Source of the DNA: Endozoicomonas_A sp049275935
Lineage (GTDB): Bacteria > Pseudomonadota > Gammaproteobacteria > Pseudomonadales > Endozoicomonadaceae
Assembly (NCBI RefSeq): GCF_049275935.1
Contig: NZ_CP184830.1
Coordinates: forward strand, 992,001 to 1,056,000
Direction: 5' to 3'
Length of the DNA stretch: 64,000 nucleotides
Shown here: positions 34,817 through 45,400 of the stretch, piece after piece
Numbering within the stretch: position 1 is the first letter of the stretch
Layout of the letters: each line of letters begins with the position of its first letter
Program-made: the position numbers and the translations under genes
The notes under the pieces: generated by a model
What the model saw: the letters and a program-made list of their open reading frames with translations, nothing else
The model's database searches: none
What the model was told of the DNA's origin: nothing

Positions 34817-36530
34817 TCATATCCAGCAAATCAATATTCATTTTCATCCACAGCAGAGTAGCAGCCAGGTTCACGTTATGGCAGGCTCCATCATTGACGG
34901 TTAACAAACCCCGAGTTTCATCGATCACCTGATTCACCTCCTCTTGGCTTTCTTCAGGGAATTCATCCAGCAACCGTTTTAGATTCCTCTGTCCCTGGGT
35001 CAGATGTGCAAACCTCAGAGGAAACTGGCGCAACTGATACAAATTAACCAAATCTTGTTCCAGCCCTGATTCCTTCCAGGTTCGGATCGCCGTAGCAATA
35101 AAGAAGTCCAGGTCTTGCGCATTAAAGGCAGGTTTGTCTGCTGCTTTGATAAAGTCCTTAGCCTCCCCATTGACTACCAATCGCCCCAGTTGTTCGGCCC
35201 CCTCTAAATACATTATCTGCAAAAAAAACGTCATCATGGTGTCTTCATTAAGGGCTTCTTTGTCCACATAATAACCGTTTTGAGGCAACATAGGGGATTC
35301 CAACAATGTTTTCAGATCGTGCAACATAAATGACTCACAACCAAAGTCATTGACTTGACGTCCAGGCAGAAAGAAAAACCGGGAATCAGTAAAGCCGTGA
35401 TATTTTATCGCCAGTGTCAGCACTAAACCGACAAGGTGCGACATGGGTGAATAAGTTTGTTCTGGGTAGCGCTTAAAAGTCCTTAGACTATCAACAAAAA
35501 AAAACCGATAATGCCCTTTGCTATTCCTCCTGATAGAAACAACACTGACGTGACCTGATTTATCCTGAAAAATATAATTTTTTGTTTCTTCTGCTGTCAT
35601 TAATGGCAGCTGGGTTATAAACAATGCAAGTAGCTGATGAAGACAATGATAGGAGCCAAGGTAAGCATGCATGAGTTTTCTCATATCCAGATTAGCTGCT
35701 TCCTCAAGCCTGTAAACAAACTCGTGATCGGTCAGACCTTCGGGTAACTCAATTTGAGGTAACAGAACTTTGGCAAATAATTTGATTATATGTATTGAAA
35801 ATATCCTAAGCCCTGGATAGTCAAGTAAAACATGTATCATTTCACCTCTTTCCAGCTTTCCAGGAAAGTAAAGTTGAAGTACCCTTAGAATCGCTTTACC
35901 ACGGTGTTGTTTGTTTTCCAGAGCTCCTTTTTCTGCCAAAATATCGGGGTTTGCCTCATACAATTTTTCCAATTCTGCATTAAAATCATCAATATTTTTT
36001 TTCTGATCTACTGTTTTCAATGACTTTTCAGCAGCCTTAAGAATTTCTTTCAGTTTTTCAAGATGCCTGGCATGACTCTTATCATTACCGGAAGCCGATG
36101 CTGACGCTGCACCAGAGCCTGATGAACCCGAAGAGCCAGAAATGCCCTGCTCTTTCGTACTTTGTTTTTTACTTTGTTGCTCTTGCTGCGGCGGCGGAGA
36201 TTTACCGTCGGTTTTAGATTGCTCCTTGTTTTCGTCGCCATAACGGTTTAATTCGAATGAATAGCCAGTAAACACCGTTCCTTTATCTGGCTGTAACCCT
36301 TCCCCTTCAGAAAAAGGCGAAGTGATTATTGAATCTTTTTTTCCCTTCTTTAACAGAGACAGCAGAACAATCCCAGACTTAGGTAAACGAATAGGGTCAG
36401 ATAAAAAAGAGGAAAGAATTTCATCGACACCATTGCCAGAGACCAATAATGAAGCATAAGGAACTTCAGCCTGACTAATAACTGACAAAAAAACGCCGAC
36501 AGCAACAAAGGCGCAGCAGATATTCTTCAT
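34794..36530 (-). CDS. Secreted clan CE cysteine enzyme candidate (YopJ/Ulp1-like)
   Basis: 578 residues. It begins with a Sec-type signal (MKNICCAFVAVGVFLSVISQ, likely cut near residue 20-26), then a low-complexity Lys/Gln/Ser/Gly linker (100-150), a helical part, and a segment with the order His327 (GHVSVVSI), Asp347 (FFFVDSL), Gln392 (RQVNDFGCES) and Cys398. His to Asp is 20 residues and Gln to Cys 6, close to Ulp1 peptidases and YopJ-type acetyltransferases. Clan CE members remove ubiquitin-like proteins or acetylate host kinases. Whether this one is a protease or a transferase cannot be told. GGAG lies about 10 nt before the ATG. The gene lacks the GAACTT promoter seen elsewhere, is AT-rich, and lies in an inserted block. 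The Sec signal is unusual for YopJ-type effectors, which normally use type III secretion. Confidence 0.5.
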   Translation of the reverse strand: MKNICCAFVAVGVFLSVISQAEVPYASLLVSGNGVDEILSSFLSDPIRLPKSGIVLLSLLKKGKKDSIITSPFSEGEGLQPDKGTVFTGYSFELNRYGDENKEQSKTDGKSPPPQQEQQSKKQSTKEQGISGSSGSSGSGAASASASGNDKSHARHLEKLKEILKAAEKSLKTVDQKKNIDDFNAELEKLYEANPDILAEKGALENKQHRGKAILRVLQLYFPGKLERGEMIHVLLDYPGLRIFSIHIIKLFAKVLLPQIELPEGLTDHEFVYRLEEAANLDMRKLMHAYLGSYHCLHQLLALFITQLPLMTAEETKNYIFQDKSGHVSVVSIRRNSKGHYRFFFVDSLRTFKRYPEQTYSPMSHLVGLVLTLAIKYHGFTDSRFFFLPGRQVNDFGCESFMLHDLKTLLESPMLPQNGYYVDKEALNEDTMMTFFLQIMYLEGAEQLGRLVVNGEAKDFIKAADKPAFNAQDLDFFIATAIRTWKESGLEQDLVNLYQLRQFPLRFAHLTQGQRNLKRLLDEFPEESQEEVNQVIDETRGLLTVNDGACHNVNLAATLLWMKMNIDLLDMNGHGQEK

Positions 36531-36539
36531 TACAAATAA

Positions 36540-36881
36540 CTAAGCTCCAAGAGATAAAAGCACCATTCTAGATAAAAAAGCTCAGAATTGCCTGACCCCA
36601 GGAGCCTGATAATTTTCGGACAGGCACTAGTATAGGCATAAAAAAAACAATCTCTTCCGTTTTAATGGACACTCAAATCCAACTATCCAGCAGTGATTCA
36701 TGCGTCTGTGATAACAGAACCCCTGGTATCTGACAGCAGTCCGATATGAAGTTGTTAAAGAAAATTACTCCCCTGCTTATCAAATACAAAGGTTCTTATT
36801 ACATCCTATGAATTTTCAATGCTCTCAATCTACACGGCATTCATGTGAAGAGAAAGCTGCCCCAGAATTTGATGTTTAAAC
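36540..36881. other. Intergenic stretch without a recognisable gene
   Basis: 342 bp between the start of the secreted enzyme gene and the fused pseudogene. It should hold the enzyme gene's promoter on the minus strand, but no clear -35/-10 pair was identified. It is AT-rich and has no long open frame on either strand. Confidence 0.6.
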
Positions 36882-37136
36882 CCGTACAGCCACACTCTCC
36901 AGGTCACCAGTTTACGCCCTGCCGCTGGCGGTGTTATAGCGCAAGAGTTTTATTCACTCTGGCAGATCATGCCCGATGAATTGGCCTTCACAGGGCAGGG
37001 TGACTATTCAGACCAGTCCAGTAATGTTCTGGTACTGAAATCCGATGAGTTGACAACCATTACCGATTTCTTCCACTGGTTGCGGGTAACCATCCAAATA
37101 GAACTTTTCTCCTTTCTGAAGGTCATAAGTACCTAA
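36882..37136 (+). pseudogene. Fused remnant: F-box gene 3' end joined to giant gene 3' end
   Basis: An open frame without a start reads LQVTSLRPAAGG, then YSLWQIMPDELAFTGQGDYS (the end of the F-box/propeller proteins), continues through the former stop (TAG now CAG) into SNVLVLKSDELTTITDFF. The latter matches SNALILKSDELTTVVEDF at the C-terminus of the giant proteins. It stops at 37134-37136 inside the promoter region of F-box gene 3. At least two recombination steps are needed. Confidence 0.7.
37101..37127 (+). promoter_or_regulatory. ECF/sigma-E-like promoter of F-box gene 3
   Basis: GAACTT (37101-37106), 16 nt, TCATA (37123-37127), 57 nt before ATG 37185; nearly identical to the F-box gene 2 promoter. 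It lies within the pseudogene reading frame. Confidence 0.55.
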
Positions 37137-37184
37137 CCAGACAATTTCAATGCAGTCCTTTAGATGACAGGAGAGAAGTTCACG

Positions 37185-39275
37185 ATGGATGGTCGGATTA
37201 ATGAGAAAAGAAACACTCCCTTTCCAGGTAGTGAGCCACCAGCCAACAGAGCAAATCAGGATGCACCGTCAAACATTGCAGAGGTCTCTGATGTCATTCC
37301 CAAACTCAGTCCATGGTCAACTCCGGCCAGGATGCCTGACAAGACGAGAACCGTATCCGCAACGGTTTCAGCAACGGCTACGACTTGCTCCGATAGCCGA
37401 CTGGTTAGCTTGCCCGTGGAAGTGTTCAACAGAATCGCCAGCTATTTATCCATCAACGATATCAATCATTTTGGGCAAACATCGCCAACAATGGGCGATC
37501 GCCTGAGGTCATGCGGCCTGGATGAGGTCCATTACTTTCTCTCTCTGACCAAACAAAGACAGTCTTCGTGCCGGGCAATCATTCAGTCCAGTCATTTGCT
37601 CCTTGAGTATCTCAGAACATTGCCCATATTTTCTGATCGCCACTTCCCTGCGCAACTGGGCCCGGCCTATTACTCCTGTTATGCCAGCCATTTGCGCCAG
37701 CAGATTCTTGATGGGGCCGCATTGACCTTTATTCCCATTGGCAGCCTGGATGTTCATTATCACCATCATCTGCGTGATCATATTCCCATTATCATTGAGA
37801 GAAAGTCGGAGAACTACAGTGATATTCTGGCTCCGGATCCTGACGGTCAATGGGTCAGGGAAGCTGAAATCAAACACAATGACCGTGTCAGTTATGGTCA
37901 TCAATGGGCCGACCATATTTTATTTGTCCTGCATCGCGTTCCCCGAGGTCTTATGCGAAGGGGACCCCTTAGCCACCAATACACCGGCAAAGAGCATTTA
38001 CTGTCTGTTTTTGAACGCAAGAAAGATTCGTGGGTTGAGCAACAACTGACGACGGGTGATGTTTTTCCTCAAGATGAGAACAAGTACATGAATGAGATGC
38101 ACTTGTCACCTGATGCCAGTTCACTGGTCTGTATTCACAATGGGGAAGGCGGTGCTATTCTCGGACGGGGGGCTGATGGGCAGTGGGTCAATAGAGGCAA
38201 GATTAACACAGGCCAAAATCATCATTTGCTGTTCAGTGCCGACAACAATCATCTTCTGCTTTATGACGGATCATACATTACTTTGATGAGTCGGGCAGAG
38301 GATAAATCCTGGTCACAAACGGGCAACATTGTTGTTACAGATCCTGCTGATGATCTGAAAAAAACGCCCAGTGGCGAAACAGTGAGCGACTTTGACTTTG
38401 ATCTCGATGTGAAATTCAGCCCGGATAACCGCCATTTTGTTACATGGTTTGAGGATGCCGGCGATGATAGCAATCTTGGTGCAATTGAACGGGACTATTT
38501 CTTTGTCGTCATTTTTGCCTGTGATCCGCAAGGGCAGTGGCATGAAAAAAAGAGAATCATTGAATACTGTGACTGGCCAATGCGGTATTTCTTTATCAAA
38601 CCTGAATTTAGCCAGGATGGTCGGCTTCTGATTATCACCTCCGAAAAAAGTTTTAATATCTGGGAATTGGATACTGACGACAAATGGCAACTCTCTTATC
38701 GGGAGGAGTCCCAGGGTGGCGGTGGTGATTTTTATTTTCCTGTGGACCCTTGTGAATTCATCAGAAGAAGCGGGCGCAGCGTAACGATCTGGCGCAAGGC
38801 AGCCTCCGGAATCTGGGGCGAGACACAAACCTTTCCGGCTGAGGCCCTGGTAGTAGCCAGTCCCAGCGGTGAAACCATTGTTTGTAACGATCCTTCTGGC
38901 CACACTGATCTCTATCAACGCAAGCCTTTTGCTGAATCTTTCGATCAGCCATTCGCTGAACCCGCCGCCGTTGAGTGGGTCAATCAACGCATCGGGTTTT
39001 CCATCGTAAAAGCAGATTTCAATCAGGAAGGTTGCCTTCTGGCTTTAGTTCCCAGTACGTGTACACAAAGCCTGATTCTGTTCGGGTTGACGGCAGACGG
39101 GAGCTGGGTGGAAAGGACCCGTTTGCAAACAGAAGGCAGGATTGAAAAATTTTGCTTCAGCCCGTGCAGCCGCACCCTTCAAGTCACCAGTTTGCGCCCT
39201 ACTCATGACCATGTCAGAGAGCAAGAGGTTTTTTCGCTCTGGAAGATCATGCACTCCCGTCATTCGCGAGAATGA
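37185..39275 (+). CDS. F-box / beta-propeller protein 3 (C-terminus replaced by repeat)
   Basis: 696 residues from ATG 37185 (AGGAGAGAAG upstream). The leader is MDGRI to RTVSATVS; the second part of the motif is altered (VSATAT). The F-box reads LPVEVFNRIASYLSINDINH, somewhat diverged from copies 1 and 2, and is followed by the same propeller units. It ends SLWKIMHSRHSRE: the last 9 or so residues and the stop are encoded by a REP-like palindrome, so about 15 normal C-terminal residues are lost. The fold should tolerate this because the last propeller strand (FSLWKI) is still present. Role inferred as for F-box protein 1. Confidence 0.78.
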   Translation: MDGRINEKRNTPFPGSEPPANRANQDAPSNIAEVSDVIPKLSPWSTPARMPDKTRTVSATVSATATTCSDSRLVSLPVEVFNRIASYLSINDINHFGQTSPTMGDRLRSCGLDEVHYFLSLTKQRQSSCRAIIQSSHLLLEYLRTLPIFSDRHFPAQLGPAYYSCYASHLRQQILDGAALTFIPIGSLDVHYHHHLRDHIPIIIERKSENYSDILAPDPDGQWVREAEIKHNDRVSYGHQWADHILFVLHRVPRGLMRRGPLSHQYTGKEHLLSVFERKKDSWVEQQLTTGDVFPQDENKYMNEMHLSPDASSLVCIHNGEGGAILGRGADGQWVNRGKINTGQNHHLLFSADNNHLLLYDGSYITLMSRAEDKSWSQTGNIVVTDPADDLKKTPSGETVSDFDFDLDVKFSPDNRHFVTWFEDAGDDSNLGAIERDYFFVVIFACDPQGQWHEKKRIIEYCDWPMRYFFIKPEFSQDGRLLIITSEKSFNIWELDTDDKWQLSYREESQGGGGDFYFPVDPCEFIRRSGRSVTIWRKAASGIWGETQTFPAEALVVASPSGETIVCNDPSGHTDLYQRKPFAESFDQPFAEPAAVEWVNQRIGFSIVKADFNQEGCLLALVPSTCTQSLILFGLTADGSWVERTRLQTEGRIEKFCFSPCSRTLQVTSLRPTHDHVREQEVFSLWKIMHSRHSRE

Positions 39276-39295
39276 CGACCTCCTTCGCGGGAATG
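39250..39295. repeat. REP-like palindrome at the end of F-box gene 3
   Basis: CGTCATTC-GCGA-GAATGACG (39258-39277) is a perfect 8-bp stem with a 4-nt loop, followed by TTCGCGGGAATGG. It belongs to the same sequence class as the palindromes inside the element at 34309-34602. It supplies the stop codon of F-box gene 3 and could act as a 3' hairpin; no T-run follows. Confidence 0.7.
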
Positions 39296-39373
39296 GAAAC
39301 ATTAACTGAGCACCTGATTCAGTGCAGCCGAACAACAGCCTGAACACCCCTGAAGAGAGGTGACAGTTAAAAT

Positions 39374-39401
39374 GGAACTTTCATCCCATTTTAAGATCTA
39401 A
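39374..39401 (+). promoter_or_regulatory. ECF/sigma-E-like promoter of giant copy 5
   Basis: GGAACTT (39374-39380), 16 nt, TCTAA (39397-39401), 56 nt before ATG 39458. The -10 box is the TCTRA form of the sigma-E consensus. Confidence 0.6.
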
Positions 39402-39457
39402 GTTATTAAACGCCTTAAATGCAGTCCTTCAAAGGACATCGGGAAGGGAGCTTTATT

Positions 39458-42400
39458 ATGGATGGTCAAATCAAAGAAATAAACAAATCGATTCTTGATA
39501 GTAGCGCGTCTGATACCGCCACCCCCTTCAAGAAACCAAAACTGGAATTACTGCCGAATGATGTAACAATCTGCTCTGAAGTCATTGCCAAACTCAATGC
39601 ATCGTCGCCTCAGATTAAGTCACCTGACCGGGCAAGAACCGTATCCTCAACGGATTCCTCACTCTGCAAGCCTCCTCAAACCTTCGATTTCCGTTTTGTC
39701 ACCCGTGATGATGAGGTACGACAGCTTTTAGTTGCCCAAACCTGCGATGAACATCGGGATGTCACCCTCATTTCCCACCCCGATGACCTCTCACAGGCTA
39801 ACCTGGTGAGCCGGTTGAGCATTGCCGACGATGGTCGTCAGACTCTGCGTTCAGGCAAGCTGTTTGAGGGTTCGCAGCCCATAACTCTGGTGCTGGATAT
39901 CCGAAAGCTCACCGCCGAAGAACTGCCCAAATTTAACGATTTACTGGACCCGAATAACCCCTGTCTGTACGACAAAGTCAGTCAGGAGAAACGCTCTCTG
40001 GGCCAACATGTTTCTCTGCTGGTGGTGGCAGATCCTGGGCAGTTGGCAGCGGCTGGCCAGCACAACAGGGCGCCGGGAGCTGATTTCTGGCGGCGAATTA
40101 ATCGACCGGAAAATACCTGGCAGTTTGACGCGCAGAACGGCAATGACCCATCAATGAACATCGACGAAATTCCTCCACTATTGAAAGAAATTCCCGGCGC
40201 CGAAAATGCTATGGACGACGACAATATTCTTATTATTAACTGTCACTTGCACAGTAACTGGCGACAGTTGTTGCTGGGTGGCCCCGGAGTGGATAAACAG
40301 GGGCGAATCCAGCATCTTCCCGGCAGGCTTGGGTCATTAAGGGCCGGACAGCGGGTGATTCTGAAAGGAGCCGACTGGCAAAATCTGGCCTTTGAACAGA
40401 CCGTTCGGCAGATGCTGGCGCAACAGTGCTTTGAGAGCAATGGGAAAGTCTGTCCGTTACCCGACGATGTTCAGTTTTATCAGATGCCGCTGGGAAATAA
40501 TGAGCTTCATTCACTGTTCCAAAGTCTGTCCCGTTCTCCTGAAAAAGAAGTTGATAAAGAGCAGGCACCAGCAAACCCGATCATCATCAACGAGAGTAAT
40601 ATTGTTCAATGGCTAAACCCGATTGCCATCACCACGGAAGGCTACGCAGTTCCTAACACCCGTCTGCTGGAACAGGTTCAGGCGGGAGGTGTGGTCACCG
40701 TAACGTCTCCTCTCACTGAAGCACTCTGGTTTCGTTTGCTGGGTTCATTACAGACTATTCGCGAGACGACCGGCCTGGAACCCCGGCTTCAGGTGGCCCA
40801 CGCAAAAGGACAACCAAAAGCCCTGGGTTTAATAGAAAACGATAAATACCCTCTGCCCACCCCACTGGAAAAAGTCGGAAATCGCGCTGCCTTTGATACC
40901 GCCACTTATCAACAATCTGCCCAGGCAAATCATTGGATCAATGATCTCCCGCAAGCTCCTCTGGTCATACAGGTCAATGAACAGACCAGCTTCAGCCAGC
41001 TATTTGATAATATCCATATCACCTCGGAACAAAAGGCCCATTTTGGACAACGTCCGAGTGGGTTGCAGGAAGCATTGACCGCTGGCAAGCCGGTGGTATT
41101 GCGGGGGCTGGAAAGCAACCCAACCCTTCAGCAGCTTCTGGAACCTCTGGTTGCAGGGCAGCCACTGCTGGTGAATGGTCAATTACAGGACTACCCAAAA
41201 GCTCGTGTCACACTGCTCTGGCCTGAGTCTGCAAAAAGCCGGTCTTCAGTATTTCGTTCGATGGTTGCCACTGGCAAGCCGTGTCCCGAAGTCGATCTTT
41301 GGGATATCAATGCCGTCAAGCATGAAATCTCCCGGGCTGAGCTGCCTGAACAAGCACTTAATGAACTTTACGAAGCCTTTAAAACCGCACCTTCCCACCT
41401 GTGTAACCCTCTGCCTGAAGTAACCGAAGGGTTATTGAATAACCTGATACTGGCTGCCCGGCGGGCACAGCAGGTTGACCAGTCCCTGCAGATCCTGCCC
41501 TGTCACTGGCGCAAGGCCATTAACAGCATTATCACCCATGGTACCCGGCAGCATCCGTCCGTGCGTGATTTTATGAAAGTGGCTTGTCAGCAGCTATTGC
41601 CAGATGAGAATCAAACCGCCTCGGTAGACCTGGATCGCTTAAATGCCATCATCAACACTGCCCTGCCGTTAGACAGAGCCTTTGTTGAACAGAACCTGTG
41701 GTCACTGGCCAGAGCCTTTGACCCGGTTGTATTTAATGAAAAATTACAACGGTCCTATGAAAGACCATTTTCATGGCAGGATGAAAAAGAAACTCTCGAC
41801 AGGCTCTGTGCCTTGATCGTGGCCTATGCACCCGGAAAAAAACAAGATGCATTGGCGTATCAGTTAAAAGTCGATCCTGCGCAAGCAGAGTCCCGACAAT
41901 CGTTAGCCATCAGGCCAGCCAGACAAATTAAACGTTTGCAAGATGCACTGGCTTCTGGCTGGCAATTAACCCATCCGCCTGGACAGACCCGATCCGATGC
42001 CGTTTACGCGCTGGCCTACGATTGTTTTCACAGGGCCAGAACGGCGAATTCTGAAGCAGAAGGCATTGAACGCATAGAACATCGACTGTCTGAATCGCTG
42101 AAATGGCAGGGTTCTGCTGATAGGCCTTTGTCAGCGCTGGCCCGGGATCTTTATCACGGCGAGATAAGCCAGAAAGATCGTGAAAATCGTCGACTGTCCC
42201 GACTCCACGACCGACTTTCGGACTCTCCCGTCCTATTCCTGCAGGGAGAAACCGGCACCGGGAAAAGCTACTTTTCTGCCAAAATGGCCAGGGCTTCGGG
42301 ACAGGCTTCAGTCATTTCCCTTGGACCTTCCGACAGCGAACAGACCCTGATGAAACGCTGGCAGTGGCGACAAGACGCCGATGGCGACCGCTCTATGGTG

Positions 42401-45400
42401 CAGCAAAACCGGGCATTGATGGAATGGGCCAACACTCCATCCTACGAGGATGGACACTATGTCACTCTGGTTCTGGATGAGGCCAACCTGGCCAAAACCG
42501 GATTACTGGCATCATTAAACGGCTTGTGGGAACCAGAACCCTGCATTTACGTGAATGGTCATCCTGTCAAGGTCGGCCCAAAACACCGGGTGATTCTCAC
42601 CGGTAACCCGGATCATTACGCCGGGCGCCGAATGGACCCGGCTCTAAAAGAGAAACTGCCCAGAGCTTACTACCCACGCCTGGGCCAGGCTTTCCTTCGC
42701 GACAGGGTGGTGGAACCGGCTCTGGTCAAGCATTTACAAGAGCATCTGCTGGAGCATCAAATAAACGACATTGCACACAGTGCCAGCAAGAGTGTGATGG
42801 CACTCTGGCAACATTATCAGGAGCTGTTGCCCGAGCATGAGTTTACCCCCAGGGATTTAACCGATATCTGCAGTTGGGTGGGCTGGTATCTGGATCGTGC
42901 CCTGCCCGCTCGCGGCAGTGTGACCTGTGGGCAAATAAACAGTCTGATACTACAAAGTTTTCGGGATGTACTGGGGCCGGAAATCACTGAAACGCATCAG
43001 GAGGCCCTGTCGGCACTGGAAATCTGGTTTGCTGCCCGTTACCAACCGGAGAACACCCTGAGCGACAGAGTTCATGAACACACCCTGCAGGAAATGCAGC
43101 AAACCTTCAGTACATTCAGCGAAAAAATCCGACCAGACTTTGATACCTCCGGATTGGCAGTCCGTGAACTGGCGCAACGGCTTGGGCAGGATTTAAGCCG
43201 CTGCCGACAGGCTAATTATCGCAAGATACAACACGGCGGTCGTCAGGCGACACTGATTGAAGGCCCCGCAGGACGGGGTAAGGATGCCACGCTGAACCTG
43301 GTGATTGAAAGTGTCAGACAGGAGACTAAACGACGGGGTGAGTCCATGCCGGAAGTCTATTACATGAACGCCTGTGATTGTTCCTGGGACAAACTGTGCG
43401 AAAAGATACAGGCGGCAAAAATTGAAGGCGGCATCGTGGTGATTTCAGAAATGAATCTGATCGACAGCCAGCACCTGGAAGGTGAATTGAACAATATTCT
43501 GGCCGGTGACGCCCATCCCGGCTTCCACCTGTTTGCCACCATCAACCCGCCTGAGTGTAGCGGGCGAAAACCTTTATCACCGGCGCTGAAAGGGCGTTTT
43601 CGACATTTGCCGATCCGGCAGTATAACCCAGTCGAATTACAGACCATTGCCAAAAAAGTGTTGCCAGCGTCCTTAGAAGGGACATTGGCCGCTAAACAGC
43701 TAACAGAAAAACATTGTCTTTTAAGGGCTCACCTGCAAGGCAAAAAAATGCCGTTGCAGCCCACCAGCCTTGATTTACAGAATGTTGCCAGGGCTATCAA
43801 AAGAGGTGGCGATTTTAGCGAAAAAGCACTTCATCAATGCCTCAATCAGCACTACCGGCTTTATCTGATGGCCGCCAAACTATCGCTGGAGGAACTGCCA
43901 AAGTCATCGGCTATTGCCATGGATAAAGAAGCGCTTGACCCTGAAATGAGCGAATGGTTCTACCAAACCGTCTCCGGCATTAATCGCCCATGGTTGATAC
44001 GAGGCAGTCATCGCAACAGTCTTGATGAAAAACGCCGCGAAATTCGTTTTAACACTCGTCTGGATAAAGAGGAAGCCAAAACGGAAATCATCAAGAGGCT
44101 GGCCCAGGTCAGGTGGCAAGCATCCGGTCTTTGCCTGAAACCGGATCAATCGGACGATATTCTCACACAGGCTCTGTACAGACACTGGCAGCGATGCTGG
44201 TTCGCACATAATTTTAGCCTTACGGAAGTGGACGCTAATAGTGTATTCCCCCTGACCAAAGAACAGGCACAGGCGCTGAAAACGTCGGCTTACCATCCTT
44301 ATCTTGAAGAGGCTGATAAGCAGATACAGGCATGGAACGCTCACGAAATTCAATGCTGGCCTGGATTCTGGCATCAGATCAGCGCTCTGCCAGATCACTT
44401 GGTAAACGAATTTATTAACGAAGCATCAGCTATTAGCGGTAATGACGCTCCTGAACCGTATGACCCGGAAGTTGAGGAGGAAGAAGCTCCGGCACTGGAC
44501 CAAAGAACGAACTATGAGGATCAGAAGACGCCAAAGGCTACACTATTTAAAGTTTTTGATTCGCAGCATCCCGCTACGATGTATCGCTGGCAGGCATTAG
44601 ATATTCGTGTCACTGCCAGAGGTGAAATCAAACAGATCAATCTTGATGGTAAACACCTTCTGGGATTCGAAACCCTCACACCTGAGCGGTTATCAGGTAA
44701 TGACCATGAAGTGAGATTAACCAGAGATCAAACGCTGGCGACCCTTAAGATATCATCACAGAACGGCCAATATCCCTTACCCAGCCTGACGGCCAGTGAC
44801 TCTATCGTGGCCCTGCGTATAGAGCCCTATTTGCCGCATAAACTGATCAGGGACAAATACACCGGGCTTCATACACTGTTTATTCCCCAGGCCGAAGCCT
44901 TCCAGAGTTTTCAATGTACTTATGTCGTAGAACCCGCAAAGCCGGGCAAAAAAACGGGTACTGAAGAAACCCGAACAGAACGATCAATACATTTTGACGT
45001 CGATTGTACAGAAAGTATCAAGTCCGTAATGAAAGAACTGCTTAATAACTTTGATAACACTGGCGAACATCCACCCAAAATACAGGCACTTTTGCAGACA
45101 ATAGCAAGCCCTGAAGACACCAGGCAACGAATTAACGCAATCACGGAATATTGCGAACAGTTCTCAGGTAAGGCCATACCAGAGCCTGGTAAGAATTTCT
45201 TTGAATTTCTCGTAACCAAGCGACAAGGTAGCTGTCGTCATCGGGTGCCTGTTTTTATTGCTTTTTGCCGTTACTTCGGGATTCCCTGTCGGCAAATTGA
45301 TAGCAATGTCCACTGCTTCCCCGAGTATTCCCTGGATGGAGGCCAAACCTGGGAGTCAGTAGATTTGGGCGGAGCGCCCGGGGAGGTGACAGAAATTACA

